Positions 23,821 to 31,559 of a stretch of DNA of 64,000 bases are shown here, piece by piece. The DNA comes from Micromonospora sp. NBC_01796 (GTDB lineage Bacteria; Actinomycetota; Actinomycetes; Mycobacteriales; Micromonosporaceae), in assembly GCF_035917455.1 (NCBI RefSeq), contig NZ_CP109078.1, forward strand, positions 2,294,001-2,358,000. The letters run 5' to 3'. Every line of letters starts with the position of its first letter. The stretch's first letter is position 1. The notes beneath the pieces were generated by a model that was not told where the DNA came from, made no database searches, and saw only the letters and a program-made list of their open reading frames with translations. A program made the position numbers and the translations under genes.

Positions 23821-26310
23821 ATGACGATGACCACCTCACTCGCCGATCACCTCCGGTCGCTGCCGGACGAAGCCCTGGCAGCGCTGCTTCAACTGCGCCC
23901 CGATCTGGTCCTGCCGGTGCCGGCGGACATCTCCGCGCTCGCCATCCGGGCGCAGTCGCGGGTGTCGGTCGCCCGCGCCCTGGACGGGCTGGACCAGTTC
24001 ACCCTGCAGATCCTCGACGGCGCCCGGCTCACCCGCGATCCGGCGGACGGCACCACCTCCGTCGACGCGATCCTGGCCGTCGCGGCGGTGCCCACGCACG
24101 GCGCCGACCCGGCCGCCGTACGGGCCGCGCTCAATCGGCTCCGCGCCCTCTTCCTGCTGTACGGCCCGGAGCACGCGCTGCGGGTCGTGCAGGGGGTGGA
24201 CGAGGTCAGTTCGCCGTACCCGGCCGGTCTGGGGCGGAGCGCGACGGACCTGGACCCGGCCGCGGCGGCCCTCTGCGCCGACCCGGCCCGGTTGCGCCGT
24301 ACGGTGCTGGCGGCGCCGCCGGCCGCCCGCGCGATCCTGGACCGGCTCGCGGCCGGTCCTCCGGTGGGCACGCTCCCGCCGAAGGCGCTTGACGCCCCGC
24401 CGGCCGACGACCCGGACGCACCCGGTGCCGGTTCACCGGTGCGTTGGCTGGTGGAGAACGCCCTGCTCGTCCCGATCTCGGACGCCGATTCCGGGTCGGG
24501 CGGGAGCGCGGTGGAACTGCCCCGCGAGATCGGACTGCTGCTGCGCCGCGACTCCGGCCCGCTCGGGCCGATGCAGCCGCTGCCACCGGCGCTCGGCACC
24601 GCCGCTCTGCGGGAGCCGAAGGCCGTCGACTCGGCCGGCGCCGGGCAGGCGATGGAGGTCGTCCGGCAGGCCGAGACGGTGCTGGAGGCGCTCGCCGCCG
24701 AACCGCCCCCGGTGCTGCGCTCCGGCGGTCTGGGCGTACGTGACCTGCGGCGTATCGCCCGCGGTGTCGGGTTGGACGAGCCGACCACCGGGCTGCTGCT
24801 GGAGGTCGTCTACGCCGCCGGGCTGGCCGGGGAGGTCGACCTGGCCGGGGCCACCACCACCCGGGCCGGCGCCGACCAGCAGGTGCTGCCGACCGCCGGC
24901 TACGAGGCGTGGCGGGCCGGAACGCTGGCCCGGCGCTGGGAGCAGTTGGCCCAGGCGTGGCTGGCCATGACCCGCCAGCCGGGGCTGATCGGCCAGCGCG
25001 ACGAGCGGGACCGGTTGATCACCGTCCTCTCACCGGAACTGGAACGGGCCGGTACGCCGACCGCCCGGCGGGCGCTGCTCGGCGTACTCGCCGGGCTGGA
25101 TCCGGGGACGGCGCCCGGCCCCGACGAGGTGCTGGCGCTGCTCGCCTGGCGCTCGCCCCGGCGGCTGCGGGGCCGCGAGGCCGCCCAGCGGGAGGTGCTC
25201 GCCGAGGCGGCGAAGCTCGGCCTGACCGGTCTCGGGGCGATCACCTCGTACGGGCGGCTGCTGCTGACCGACTCGGCCGGCGCCGAGGACCGGCTGACCG
25301 CCGGGACCGACGACCCGCTGGGCGTACGGCTGGGCGCGGACGAGTCCGCCGGTGAGGCGTCGACGGCGGTCCGGGCGCTGGACGAACTGCTCCCGGCACC
25401 GGTGGACCACTTCCTGCTCCAGGCCGATCTGAGCCTGGTGGTGCCCGGCCCGCCCGAGCCGACCCTGGCGGCGGAGTTGGAGGCGCTCGCCGACCCGGAG
25501 TCGGCCGGTGGGGCCAGCGTGTACCGGGTGACCTCGACCAGCCTGCGTCGCGCCCTGGACGCCGGGTACGCCGCCGAGGACCTGCACGCGCTCTTCCAGC
25601 GCCGGTCCCGTACGCCGGTGCCGCAGGGGTTGACGTACCTGGTCGACGACGTGGCCCGCAAGCACGGTGGGCTGCGGGTCGGCTCCGCCGGTGCGTACGT
25701 CCGCAGTGACGACGAGGCGCTGCTCGCCGAGGTGGTCGCCGACCGCCGGCTGAGCACCATGTCGCTCCGGCGGCTGGCCCCGACGGTCCTGGCCACCCCG
25801 TTCCAGGTGGGTCGGCTGCTCACCATGTTGCGCGAGGCCGGGTACGCGCCGGTGCCGGAGGACGCGAGCGGCGCGGTGGTGCTCAGCCGGACGAAGGTGC
25901 GTCGGGCCCCGGCCCGGGTGCCGGTCACGAACCGGGTCGGCGATCCGCTCGCCACGCCCCGGCTGACCACGCCCCGGGTCCTCGGCATCGTCGAGCAGAT
26001 GCGCCGGGGTGACGCCGCCGCGCGGGCCGCCAGACGGGCTCCGGATCCCGTCCGGGGCACGGCCGGGCGGGCCGGCGGGAGCGCGACTCCGGCACACGCG
26101 CACACCCAGGCACTCGCGGTGCTCCAGCAGGCCATCCGGGACAAGGCGCCGGTCTGGGTCGGTTACGTCGACGCCCACGGGGCGACGACGTCCCGCCTGG
26201 TCCGGCCGGTCTCGATCGGCGCCGGGTACCTGCGTGCCGAGGACGAGCGGACCGAGATGCTGCACACGTTCGCGTTGCACCGGATCACGGCGGCGGTGCT
26301 GGACGAGTAG
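23821..26310 (+). CDS. Helicase-associated (XPB/Ssl2-like) domain protein, large
   Basis: 829 residues, cytosolic, Ala/Leu/Arg-rich. Actinobacterial family with an XPB/Ssl2-like helicase-associated region (about 490-680: PAPVDHFLLQADLSLVVPGPP to YLVDDVARKHGGLRVG) and a C-terminal WYL-like segment (IRDKAPVWVGYVDAHGATTS, then LHRITAAVL). It has no Walker A or DEAD box, so it is not itself a helicase. XPB is encoded 640 nt further on, same strand, and the pairing is common in actinomycetes. I infer a DNA-repair or nucleic-acid accessory role. It may start at 23827. The last 26 nt overlap a convergent small gene. Confidence 0.78.
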   Translation: MTMTTSLADHLRSLPDEALAALLQLRPDLVLPVPADISALAIRAQSRVSVARALDGLDQFTLQILDGARLTRDPADGTTSVDAILAVAAVPTHGADPAAVRAALNRLRALFLLYGPEHALRVVQGVDEVSSPYPAGLGRSATDLDPAAAALCADPARLRRTVLAAPPAARAILDRLAAGPPVGTLPPKALDAPPADDPDAPGAGSPVRWLVENALLVPISDADSGSGGSAVELPREIGLLLRRDSGPLGPMQPLPPALGTAALREPKAVDSAGAGQAMEVVRQAETVLEALAAEPPPVLRSGGLGVRDLRRIARGVGLDEPTTGLLLEVVYAAGLAGEVDLAGATTTRAGADQQVLPTAGYEAWRAGTLARRWEQLAQAWLAMTRQPGLIGQRDERDRLITVLSPELERAGTPTARRALLGVLAGLDPGTAPGPDEVLALLAWRSPRRLRGREAAQREVLAEAAKLGLTGLGAITSYGRLLLTDSAGAEDRLTAGTDDPLGVRLGADESAGEASTAVRALDELLPAPVDHFLLQADLSLVVPGPPEPTLAAELEALADPESAGGASVYRVTSTSLRRALDAGYAAEDLHALFQRRSRTPVPQGLTYLVDDVARKHGGLRVGSAGAYVRSDDEALLAEVVADRRLSTMSLRRLAPTVLATPFQVGRLLTMLREAGYAPVPEDASGAVVLSRTKVRRAPARVPVTNRVGDPLATPRLTTPRVLGIVEQMRRGDAAARAARRAPDPVRGTAGRAGGSATPAHAHTQALAVLQQAIRDKAPVWVGYVDAHGATTSRLVRPVSIGAGYLRAEDERTEMLHTFALHRITAAVLDE

Positions 26311-26581
26311 CCGACGGGTCGGAGCGGCTGCGGCGTACGGTGCCGACGATCGCGATGACCAGCAGGAGCGTGAACGCGCTGCCGGCCGCCTCACCGACGG
26401 AGTTGACGAAGCCCTGGCGTTCCACCAGCCAGCCGAACAGGAACCAGCCGACCAGGCCGACGGCGACCGTCGCGTACCCGATCAGGGTGGCCCGGGAGAC
26501 CGGGGCGTCCCGGTCCGGCGGGGCGACGGGCTTGTCCACGGGCAGTTGCGGTCCGGTTCTCAGCTCACGGTCCAGTGACAT
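26285..26581 (-). CDS. Small two-helix membrane protein
   Basis: 98 residues from ATG 26579-26581, with a good ribosome-binding site (GGGGAGG 6 nt upstream). A hydrophilic Pro/Asp-rich N-terminus is followed by two membrane helices (ATLIGYATVAVGLVGWFLFG and AFTLLLVIAIVGTV) and a short basic/Pro tail. No family recognised. Its 3' end overlaps the convergent helicase-associated gene by 26 nt. Confidence 0.7.
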   Translation of the reverse strand: MSLDRELRTGPQLPVDKPVAPPDRDAPVSRATLIGYATVAVGLVGWFLFGWLVERQGFVNSVGEAAGSAFTLLLVIAIVGTVRRSRSDPSATRPAPPP

Positions 26582-26953
26582 CGCTGCCTCCCCACCCGGG
26601 CCCGTCGTGTCCGTCAAGACTCGCACCCGGACGCCCGTGGTGACAGGGGCGCGGAAGCTGGTCGGGCGCCGGCGAGCCGTTCGCCCCCGTTGCCTTCCGC
26701 CGCGGTGACCGGCTGGTGCCCCCGCACCCACCCCGGTCGCCCGGCGGATCGAACGCGCGTACACCGGCGCCGACCAGCATGACCACCACGCGGGGCGGCC
26801 ACCGGATGGATTCCTCCGGCGCCCTGACCCAGAGCGGTCGTCGTCTGCTAGACGCCGGGAGGGTGGTCAGGGTTGCCTGAGATGAAGGATTTTTTTATTA
26901 CCGACCGTGCAACACTTGAGGGTCTTGTTCCGCGCTGTCGAGAGGAACTGAGC
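26582..26953. other. 372-nt non-coding gap with hairpin and T-run upstream of XPB
   Basis: No convincing gene. It holds the 5' region of the small membrane gene (minus) and of the XPB gene (plus). Notable: arms CCCTGACC (26822-26829) and GGTCAGGG (26865-26872), followed 17 nt later by seven consecutive T (26890-26896), very rare here. It looks like a spaced terminator or leader element read on the plus strand. The frame is open from 26873 into XPB but has no good start signal. Confidence 0.5.
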
Positions 26954-28663
26954 GTGAGCAGTGGCCCATTGATCGTGCAATCCGACAAAACGCTGCTGCT
27001 GGAGGTCGACCATCCGGACGCGCTCGCCTGCCGGATGGCCATCGCACCCTTCGCCGAGCTGGAGCGCTCGCCGGAACACGTGCACACCTACCGGCTGACC
27101 CCGTTGGGGCTCTGGAACGCGCGGGCCGCCGGGCACGACGCCGAGGGCGTGGTCGACGCGCTGCTGAAGTTCTCCCGCTATCCGGTGCCGCACGCGCTGC
27201 TGGTCGACATCGCCGAGACCATGGACCGGTACGGCCGGTTGCAGCTGATGAACCACCCGAACCACGGGTTGGTCCTGCACGCGCTCGACCGGATGGTGCT
27301 GATCGAGGTCGCGAAGAGCAAGAAACTGGCCGGGATGCTCGGCGCGAAGGTCGACGACGACACCATGGTCGTCCACCCGTCCGAGCGCGGCCGGCTCAAG
27401 CAGGGGCTGCTCAAGCTGGGCTGGCCGGCGGAGGACCTGGCCGGTTACGTCGACGGCGAGGCGCACCCGATCGAGCTGGCCGAGGCGGGCAAGGACGTGC
27501 CGGCGGACGGCCGGCACCCGGCCCGGCACCAGGCGCCCTGGACGCTGCGGTCGTACCAGCGGGAGGCGGTGCAGCACTTCTGGGCCGGTGGGTCGGGGGT
27601 GGTGGTGCTCCCCTGCGGGGCGGGCAAGACCATGGTCGGCGCCGCGGCGATGGCCGAGGCGAAGGCGACCACCCTGATCCTGGTGACGAACACGGTCGCC
27701 GGCCGGCAGTGGAAGCGCGAGCTGATCGCCCGTACGTCGTTGACCGAGGAGGAGATCGGCGAGTACTCGGGTGAGCGCAAGGAGATCCGCCCGGTCACGA
27801 TCGCGACGTACCAGGTGCTCACCGCGCGCCGCAACGGCGCCTTCACCCACCTGGACCTGTTCGGTGCCCGCGACTGGGGCCTGGTCATCTACGACGAGGT
27901 GCACCTGCTGCCGGCGCCGATCTTCCGGTTCACCGCGGACCTCCAGGCCCGCCGCCGGCTGGGCCTGACCGCGACCCTGGTACGCGAGGACGGCCGCGAG
28001 GGCGACGTCTTCTCCCTGATCGGCCCGAAGCGGTACGACGCGCCGTGGAAGGACATCGAGGCGCAGGGCTGGATCGCCCCGGCCGACTGCACCGAGGTAC
28101 GGGTGACGCTGACCGACGCCGAGCGGATGGCGTACGCGACCGCCGAGCCGGAGGAGCGTTACCGGATGGCGGCGACCGCGCGTACGAAGCTGCCGGTGGT
28201 GAAGGCGCTGATCGAACGGCACCGGGGCGACCAGGTGCTGGTGATCGGCGGTTACATCGACCAGTTGCACCAGTTGGGCGAGTTCCTGGACGCGCCGATC
28301 GTGGAGGGTTCCACCACGAACAAGGAACGCGAGCGACTCTTCGACGCGTTCCGTTCGGGCGAGGTGCCGACCCTGGTCATCTCGAAGGTGGGCAACTTCT
28401 CCATCGACCTGCCCGAGGCCGGGATCGCGATCCAGGTTTCCGGCACGTTCGGTTCCCGGCAGGAGGAGGCGCAGCGGCTCGGCCGGGTGCTCCGCCCGAA
28501 GGCCGACCGCAGGCAGGCACACTTCTACACGGTGGTGTCCCGGGACACCATCGACACCGAGTACGCCGCACACCGGCAGCGTTTCCTCGCCGAGCAGGGT
28601 TACGCCTACCGGATCGTGGACGCCGACGACGTACTCGGGCCGCCGCTGCCCAGCGTCGACTGA
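26954..28663 (+). CDS. DNA repair helicase XPB
   Basis: ATP-dependent 3'-5' SF2 helicase/translocase, homologue of the TFIIH XPB subunit. 569 residues from GTG 26954 (AGAGGAA 7 nt upstream), which places the conserved SGPLIVQSDKTLLLEVDH block at the N-terminus as in homologues. Damage-recognition-like domain about 1-180; helicase domain 1 with Walker A PCGAGKT (about 220), motif II YDEVHLLPAP and motif III LTATL followed directly by the XPB-specific RED (VREDGREGD); helicase domain 2 with motif VI EEAQRLGRVLRP. It neighbours the XPB-like accessory protein and NHEJ genes, in a DNA-repair context. Confidence 0.95.
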   Translation: MSSGPLIVQSDKTLLLEVDHPDALACRMAIAPFAELERSPEHVHTYRLTPLGLWNARAAGHDAEGVVDALLKFSRYPVPHALLVDIAETMDRYGRLQLMNHPNHGLVLHALDRMVLIEVAKSKKLAGMLGAKVDDDTMVVHPSERGRLKQGLLKLGWPAEDLAGYVDGEAHPIELAEAGKDVPADGRHPARHQAPWTLRSYQREAVQHFWAGGSGVVVLPCGAGKTMVGAAAMAEAKATTLILVTNTVAGRQWKRELIARTSLTEEEIGEYSGERKEIRPVTIATYQVLTARRNGAFTHLDLFGARDWGLVIYDEVHLLPAPIFRFTADLQARRRLGLTATLVREDGREGDVFSLIGPKRYDAPWKDIEAQGWIAPADCTEVRVTLTDAERMAYATAEPEERYRMAATARTKLPVVKALIERHRGDQVLVIGGYIDQLHQLGEFLDAPIVEGSTTNKERERLFDAFRSGEVPTLVISKVGNFSIDLPEAGIAIQVSGTFGSRQEEAQRLGRVLRPKADRRQAHFYTVVSRDTIDTEYAAHRQRFLAEQGYAYRIVDADDVLGPPLPSVD

Positions 28664-28670
28664 GCAGGTC

Positions 28671-29387
28671 CTACCGGCTCGCCGTCCGGGCTCTGACCCG
28701 GGCGGCGATCCGGGCGATCTGCGGGTCGTCCCGCTCGACCTCGACCAGCGGCCGGACCGCCAACTCCCGGTCCCGCGACCGGATCGGCACCGCGTCCGGC
28801 AGCCGGGGCAGCAGCCGTACGCACAGTTCGCCGCTGGTGGACGCCCAGCGCAGGGGGCCGGGTCGCAGTGGGCTGATGTCGTACCCGCTGAAGTCCCGCC
28901 AGCGTTCCACCCAGCGCCGACAGTTGGGGATCGCGTAGATCCACTCGTCCAGCCGGGGCAGGTCGTCCTCGGCGATCGCCACCTCGACCCTGGTGGGCCG
29001 GATCGGCACCCCCTGCAGCACCGCCGCGAGCCGACCGTCGATCAGGTAGACCAACCCGTCCGGCGCCCGCCGGTGCATCATGTTCAGGTCGTCGAGGCAC
29101 ATTTCGACGTGGTCCGACTCGATCCCCTCGTACTCGCTGATCGCGTCGATCGCCGCGTCCAGGTCGGCGTCGCGTTCCTCGACCTCCAGCCGGAGCTGCT
29201 TGCCGAGCGCGTCGAAGAGCCGTTCCACCACGGTTGTGGTGGGTGCCAGGCGGCCACTCTCGAATCGCGACAGGGACTGCTGGGAGACCCCGGCCCGGAC
29301 GGCGAGCCTCGCCTGGGTGAGTCCGGCCGCTTCCCGCTCGGTCCGGAGCAGGTGACCGAGTTGACCGGCGAGTGGTCTGTTCGACAT
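28671..29387 (-). CDS. XRE family regulator with C-terminal degenerate nucleotidyltransferase-like domain
   Basis: 238 residues from ATG 29385-29387. Helix-turn-helix at about 8-65: LRTEREAAGLTQARLAVRAG and VSQQSLSRFESG. The remaining 170 residues contain YLIDGRLAAVLQGVPI and RVEVAIAEDDLPRL, a pattern resembling the core of minimal nucleotidyltransferases (AbiEii/MNT) but without a clear catalytic GS...DxD; this fold call is tentative. Possible role: DNA-binding sensor or antitoxin-like regulator. Convergent with XPB (7 nt apart). Its 5' region holds two DnaA-box matches and a 46-bp palindrome. Confidence 0.7.
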   Translation of the reverse strand: MSNRPLAGQLGHLLRTEREAAGLTQARLAVRAGVSQQSLSRFESGRLAPTTTVVERLFDALGKQLRLEVEERDADLDAAIDAISEYEGIESDHVEMCLDDLNMMHRRAPDGLVYLIDGRLAAVLQGVPIRPTRVEVAIAEDDLPRLDEWIYAIPNCRRWVERWRDFSGYDISPLRPGPLRWASTSGELCVRLLPRLPDAVPIRSRDRELAVRPLVEVERDDPQIARIAARVRARTASR

Positions 29388-29438
29388 CCGCCGATGGTGC
29401 CCGCCTCGCCCGCAGGTCGCCACCCCGCCCGGTAATCC

Positions 29439-29459
29439 TGTGGATAACCCTGTGGACAA
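29439..29459. promoter_or_regulatory. Two tandem DnaA-box matches
   Basis: TGTGGATAA (29439-29447) and TGTGGACAA (29451-29459), i.e. TTATCCACA and TTGTCCACA on the minus strand: the general consensus and the high-GC actinobacterial variant, 12 bp apart in the same orientation. They lie in the 5' region of the XRE regulator. Two boxes are too few for oriC; a DnaA-responsive promoter is possible. Confidence 0.55.
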
Positions 29460-29485
29460 CCAAATTTGTGGTGTAACTCGATTTC

Positions 29486-29531
29486 TTCTTACATCTTCTT
29501 TAATGTACGTACATCAAAGAAGATGTAAGAA
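29486..29531. repeat. 46-bp near-perfect AT-rich palindrome
   Basis: Each half is 23 nt with one mismatch (29502/29515). Outer arms TTCTTACATCTTCTTT (29486-29501) and AAAGAAGATGTAAGAA (29516-29531) flank the perfect inner palindrome ATGTACGTACAT (29503-29514). About 30 % G+C in a 70 % G+C region. Lies 81 nt past the ligD-polymerase stop and 98 nt before the XRE start. Could be an operator for a dimer pair, a terminator, or a target or remnant of a mobile element. Confidence 0.9.
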
Positions 29532-29612
29532 AATTTTCGCATGTGTTGGTTCCGCGCGGACCGGCTGCCCGGCCTCCCGGAATCAGCGCCAGCCAGCGGA
29601 AGCCAGCAAGAG

Positions 29613-30542
29613 TCAGCGCGGGAGTTTGGGGCCGGCGACGAGCAGGTCCGCCATCAGGTCGCCGTACTCCTCGGCCCTGGCCAGCACCTCGGCGGCGGTG
29701 AACGGGCGGACGGCGCCCAACTCCCCCGAGCTTGCCGCCTCCACCTCGGTCCAGGTCAGCGGCGTCGACGCGGCCGGGACCGCCTGGGCCCGCAGCGAGT
29801 ACGGCGCCACCGTCGTCTTCGCCGAGTTGTTCTGACTCCAGTCGATGAAGATCTTGCCTGGTCGCAGCCGCTTCGCCATCTTCGCCGTGACCAGCTTCGG
29901 GTCGCCCTGCTCCAACTCCTCGGCGATCCGTCGGGCGTAACCGGAGACCTCCTCGGCGGACTGTTTGCCGGCGATCGGGCAGCAGAGCTGCATCCCCTTC
30001 TTGCCCGAGGTCTTCGGGTAGCTGGCGATGCCGTCCTCGGCCAGCCGGTCGCGCATCCGTACCGCCACCACGCAGCACTCCGGCAGCCCGGCCGGAGAGC
30101 CGGGGTCGAGGTCGACCACCATCAGGTCCGGTCGGGGCTCCCCACGGCTGCGGGTGCCCACCCGCCACTGCGGGGTGTGCATTTCGAGCGCGGCCAGGTT
30201 CGCCAGCCAGACCAGGGTGGGCAGGTCGTCGCAGACCACATAGTCCAGTTCGTCGCGGTCCTTGGACGAGCCGGGGGCGGGGAGCCGCTCCAGGCGTACC
30301 CATTCCGGAGTGCTGGCCGGGGCGTTCTTCTCGAAGAAGAAGGACGAGTCCACCCCGTTCGGGTAGCGGATCCGGGTCAGGGGCCGGTCCCGCAGGTGCG
30401 GCAGCAGCACCGGGGCGATCCGGGTGTAGTAGTCGATCACCTCACCCTTGGTGAAACCGACCTCCGGATAGAGCACCTTGTCCAGGTTGGAGACCTCGAG
30501 CGTGCGTTCCTCGACCTCGACCCTGATCTTCTCAGCCGGCAT
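29613..30542 (-). CDS. ligD: LigD-type NHEJ polymerase/primase domain protein
   Basis: 309 residues; stand-alone archaeo-eukaryotic-primase-like polymerase domain of LigD, which fills gaps and adds ribonucleotides at double-strand breaks in Ku-dependent end joining. Motifs: VSNLDKVLYPEVGFTKGEVI at the N-terminus, DDLPTLVWLANLAALEMHTP, the catalytic VVDLDPG (Asp pair), YPKTSGKKGMQ and FIDWSQNNSAKTTVAPYSLR. The start overlaps the upstream ligase gene by 11 nt, so the two split LigD modules are translationally coupled. Divergent Ku lies upstream. Confidence 0.93.
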   Translation of the reverse strand: MPAEKIRVEVEERTLEVSNLDKVLYPEVGFTKGEVIDYYTRIAPVLLPHLRDRPLTRIRYPNGVDSSFFFEKNAPASTPEWVRLERLPAPGSSKDRDELDYVVCDDLPTLVWLANLAALEMHTPQWRVGTRSRGEPRPDLMVVDLDPGSPAGLPECCVVAVRMRDRLAEDGIASYPKTSGKKGMQLCCPIAGKQSAEEVSGYARRIAEELEQGDPKLVTAKMAKRLRPGKIFIDWSQNNSAKTTVAPYSLRAQAVPAASTPLTWTEVEAASSGELGAVRPFTAAEVLARAEEYGDLMADLLVAGPKLPR

Positions 30543-31473
30543 CGTCGACTTCCTCCGCCGTCTTGTCGGGACGCAACCGGCGCAGGCGCGGGAACCGCAG
30601 CCGCCCGTCCGGGGTGCGCTGGCCGTACTTCACCTCGACCACGATCTCGGGACGTACCCAGATTGCGCCCTTGGCATCCTCGCGGGGCACGGTGTCGACG
30701 AACGGGGCCGTGTCGACCCGGAGCGGTTCCAGTACGGCCAGGAGTTCACGTTCGGCAGCCGCGCCGATCCCGCCACCGACCCGACCCCGGAAGATCAGCC
30801 GGCCGTCCGGCGCCGGCACCCCGACCAGCAGTCCGCCGAGCCGGCGGGCGCCGGGACGCCAGGCGCCGATGACGAAGTCCCCGGTCACCTCCAGTTTGAC
30901 CTTGAGCCAGTCCGGTGACCGGATACCCGGTCGGTAGACCGACTCGAGCCGCTTGGCGACCACGCCCTCCAGCCCGTGCTCACCGGCGGCCTCGTAGGTG
31001 GCCGGGCCGTCCGGGAAGACCGGCGGGGCGGCCCACCGTGCGCCGCCCAGGCCGAGGCCGTCGAGGGTCGCCCGGCGCTGCTCGTACGGCTGCCGGGTCA
31101 GGTCCGCGCCGGCAAGTCGCAACACGTCGAAGATCATGTACGTCACCGGTACGGTCGCCGCCAGTCGCGCCGCCCGGCCCGGTTCGCGTACGTGCATCCG
31201 CTCGGCGAGTGCGGTGAACGAGGGCTGTCCCGTGTCGGTCAGCACCACCACCTCGCCGTCGAGCAGGGCGTCGGGCACCTGTGCACCCAGGGGCACCAGC
31301 TCCGGATAGGCGGCGGTGATCTCGGAACCGGAACGGGCGAACAGGCGTACCGCACCGTCGTTGATCTGGGCGAGGGCGCGTACTCCGTCCCACTTGAACT
31401 CATACGCCCAGCCGGGGCCGCTGGGCAGCTCCCCGGTCATGGCGAGCATCGGTTTGAGCGGTGCGCCCGGCAC
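30532..31473 (-). CDS. ATP-dependent DNA ligase (LigD ligase domain)
   Basis: 313 residues; seals breaks in NHEJ. Motif I EFKWDGVRA holds the adenylated Lys; further motifs are RSGSEITA, LLDGEVVV (motif III), GLEGVVAKRLES (motif IV) and DWLKVKL (motif V). The OB-fold domain follows (about 200-300) with VVEVKYGQRTPDGRLRFP. The polymerase domain is a separate downstream gene and no nuclease domain is present, so this is a fully split LigD as in many actinomycetes. It shares an 86-nt gap with divergent ku. Confidence 0.93.
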   Translation of the reverse strand: MPGAPLKPMLAMTGELPSGPGWAYEFKWDGVRALAQINDGAVRLFARSGSEITAAYPELVPLGAQVPDALLDGEVVVLTDTGQPSFTALAERMHVREPGRAARLAATVPVTYMIFDVLRLAGADLTRQPYEQRRATLDGLGLGGARWAAPPVFPDGPATYEAAGEHGLEGVVAKRLESVYRPGIRSPDWLKVKLEVTGDFVIGAWRPGARRLGGLLVGVPAPDGRLIFRGRVGGGIGAAAERELLAVLEPLRVDTAPFVDTVPREDAKGAIWVRPEIVVEVKYGQRTPDGRLRFPRLRRLRPDKTAEEVDDAG

Positions 31474-31559
31474 GACATCACTCTAGGTCCGCAAGGAAAC
31501 ACTCGCCCCACCTTCTATCAGATGCAATCCTGGTCAATACCGGGGAAAGGAGCGGGGGA

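Noticed and set aside
26565-26789. Extra 74-codon gene upstream of the small membrane protein
   Set aside because: Gly/Arg-rich with no ribosome-binding site, overlapping the well-supported start at 26581.
26873-26953. Upstream extension of XPB with an ATG at 26873
   Set aside because: It runs through a T-run, has no ribosome-binding site and lengthens a conserved N-terminus.
29439-29531. Replication origin
   Set aside because: Only two DnaA boxes and no dnaA, dnaN or parAB nearby; actinomycete oriC carries many boxes.
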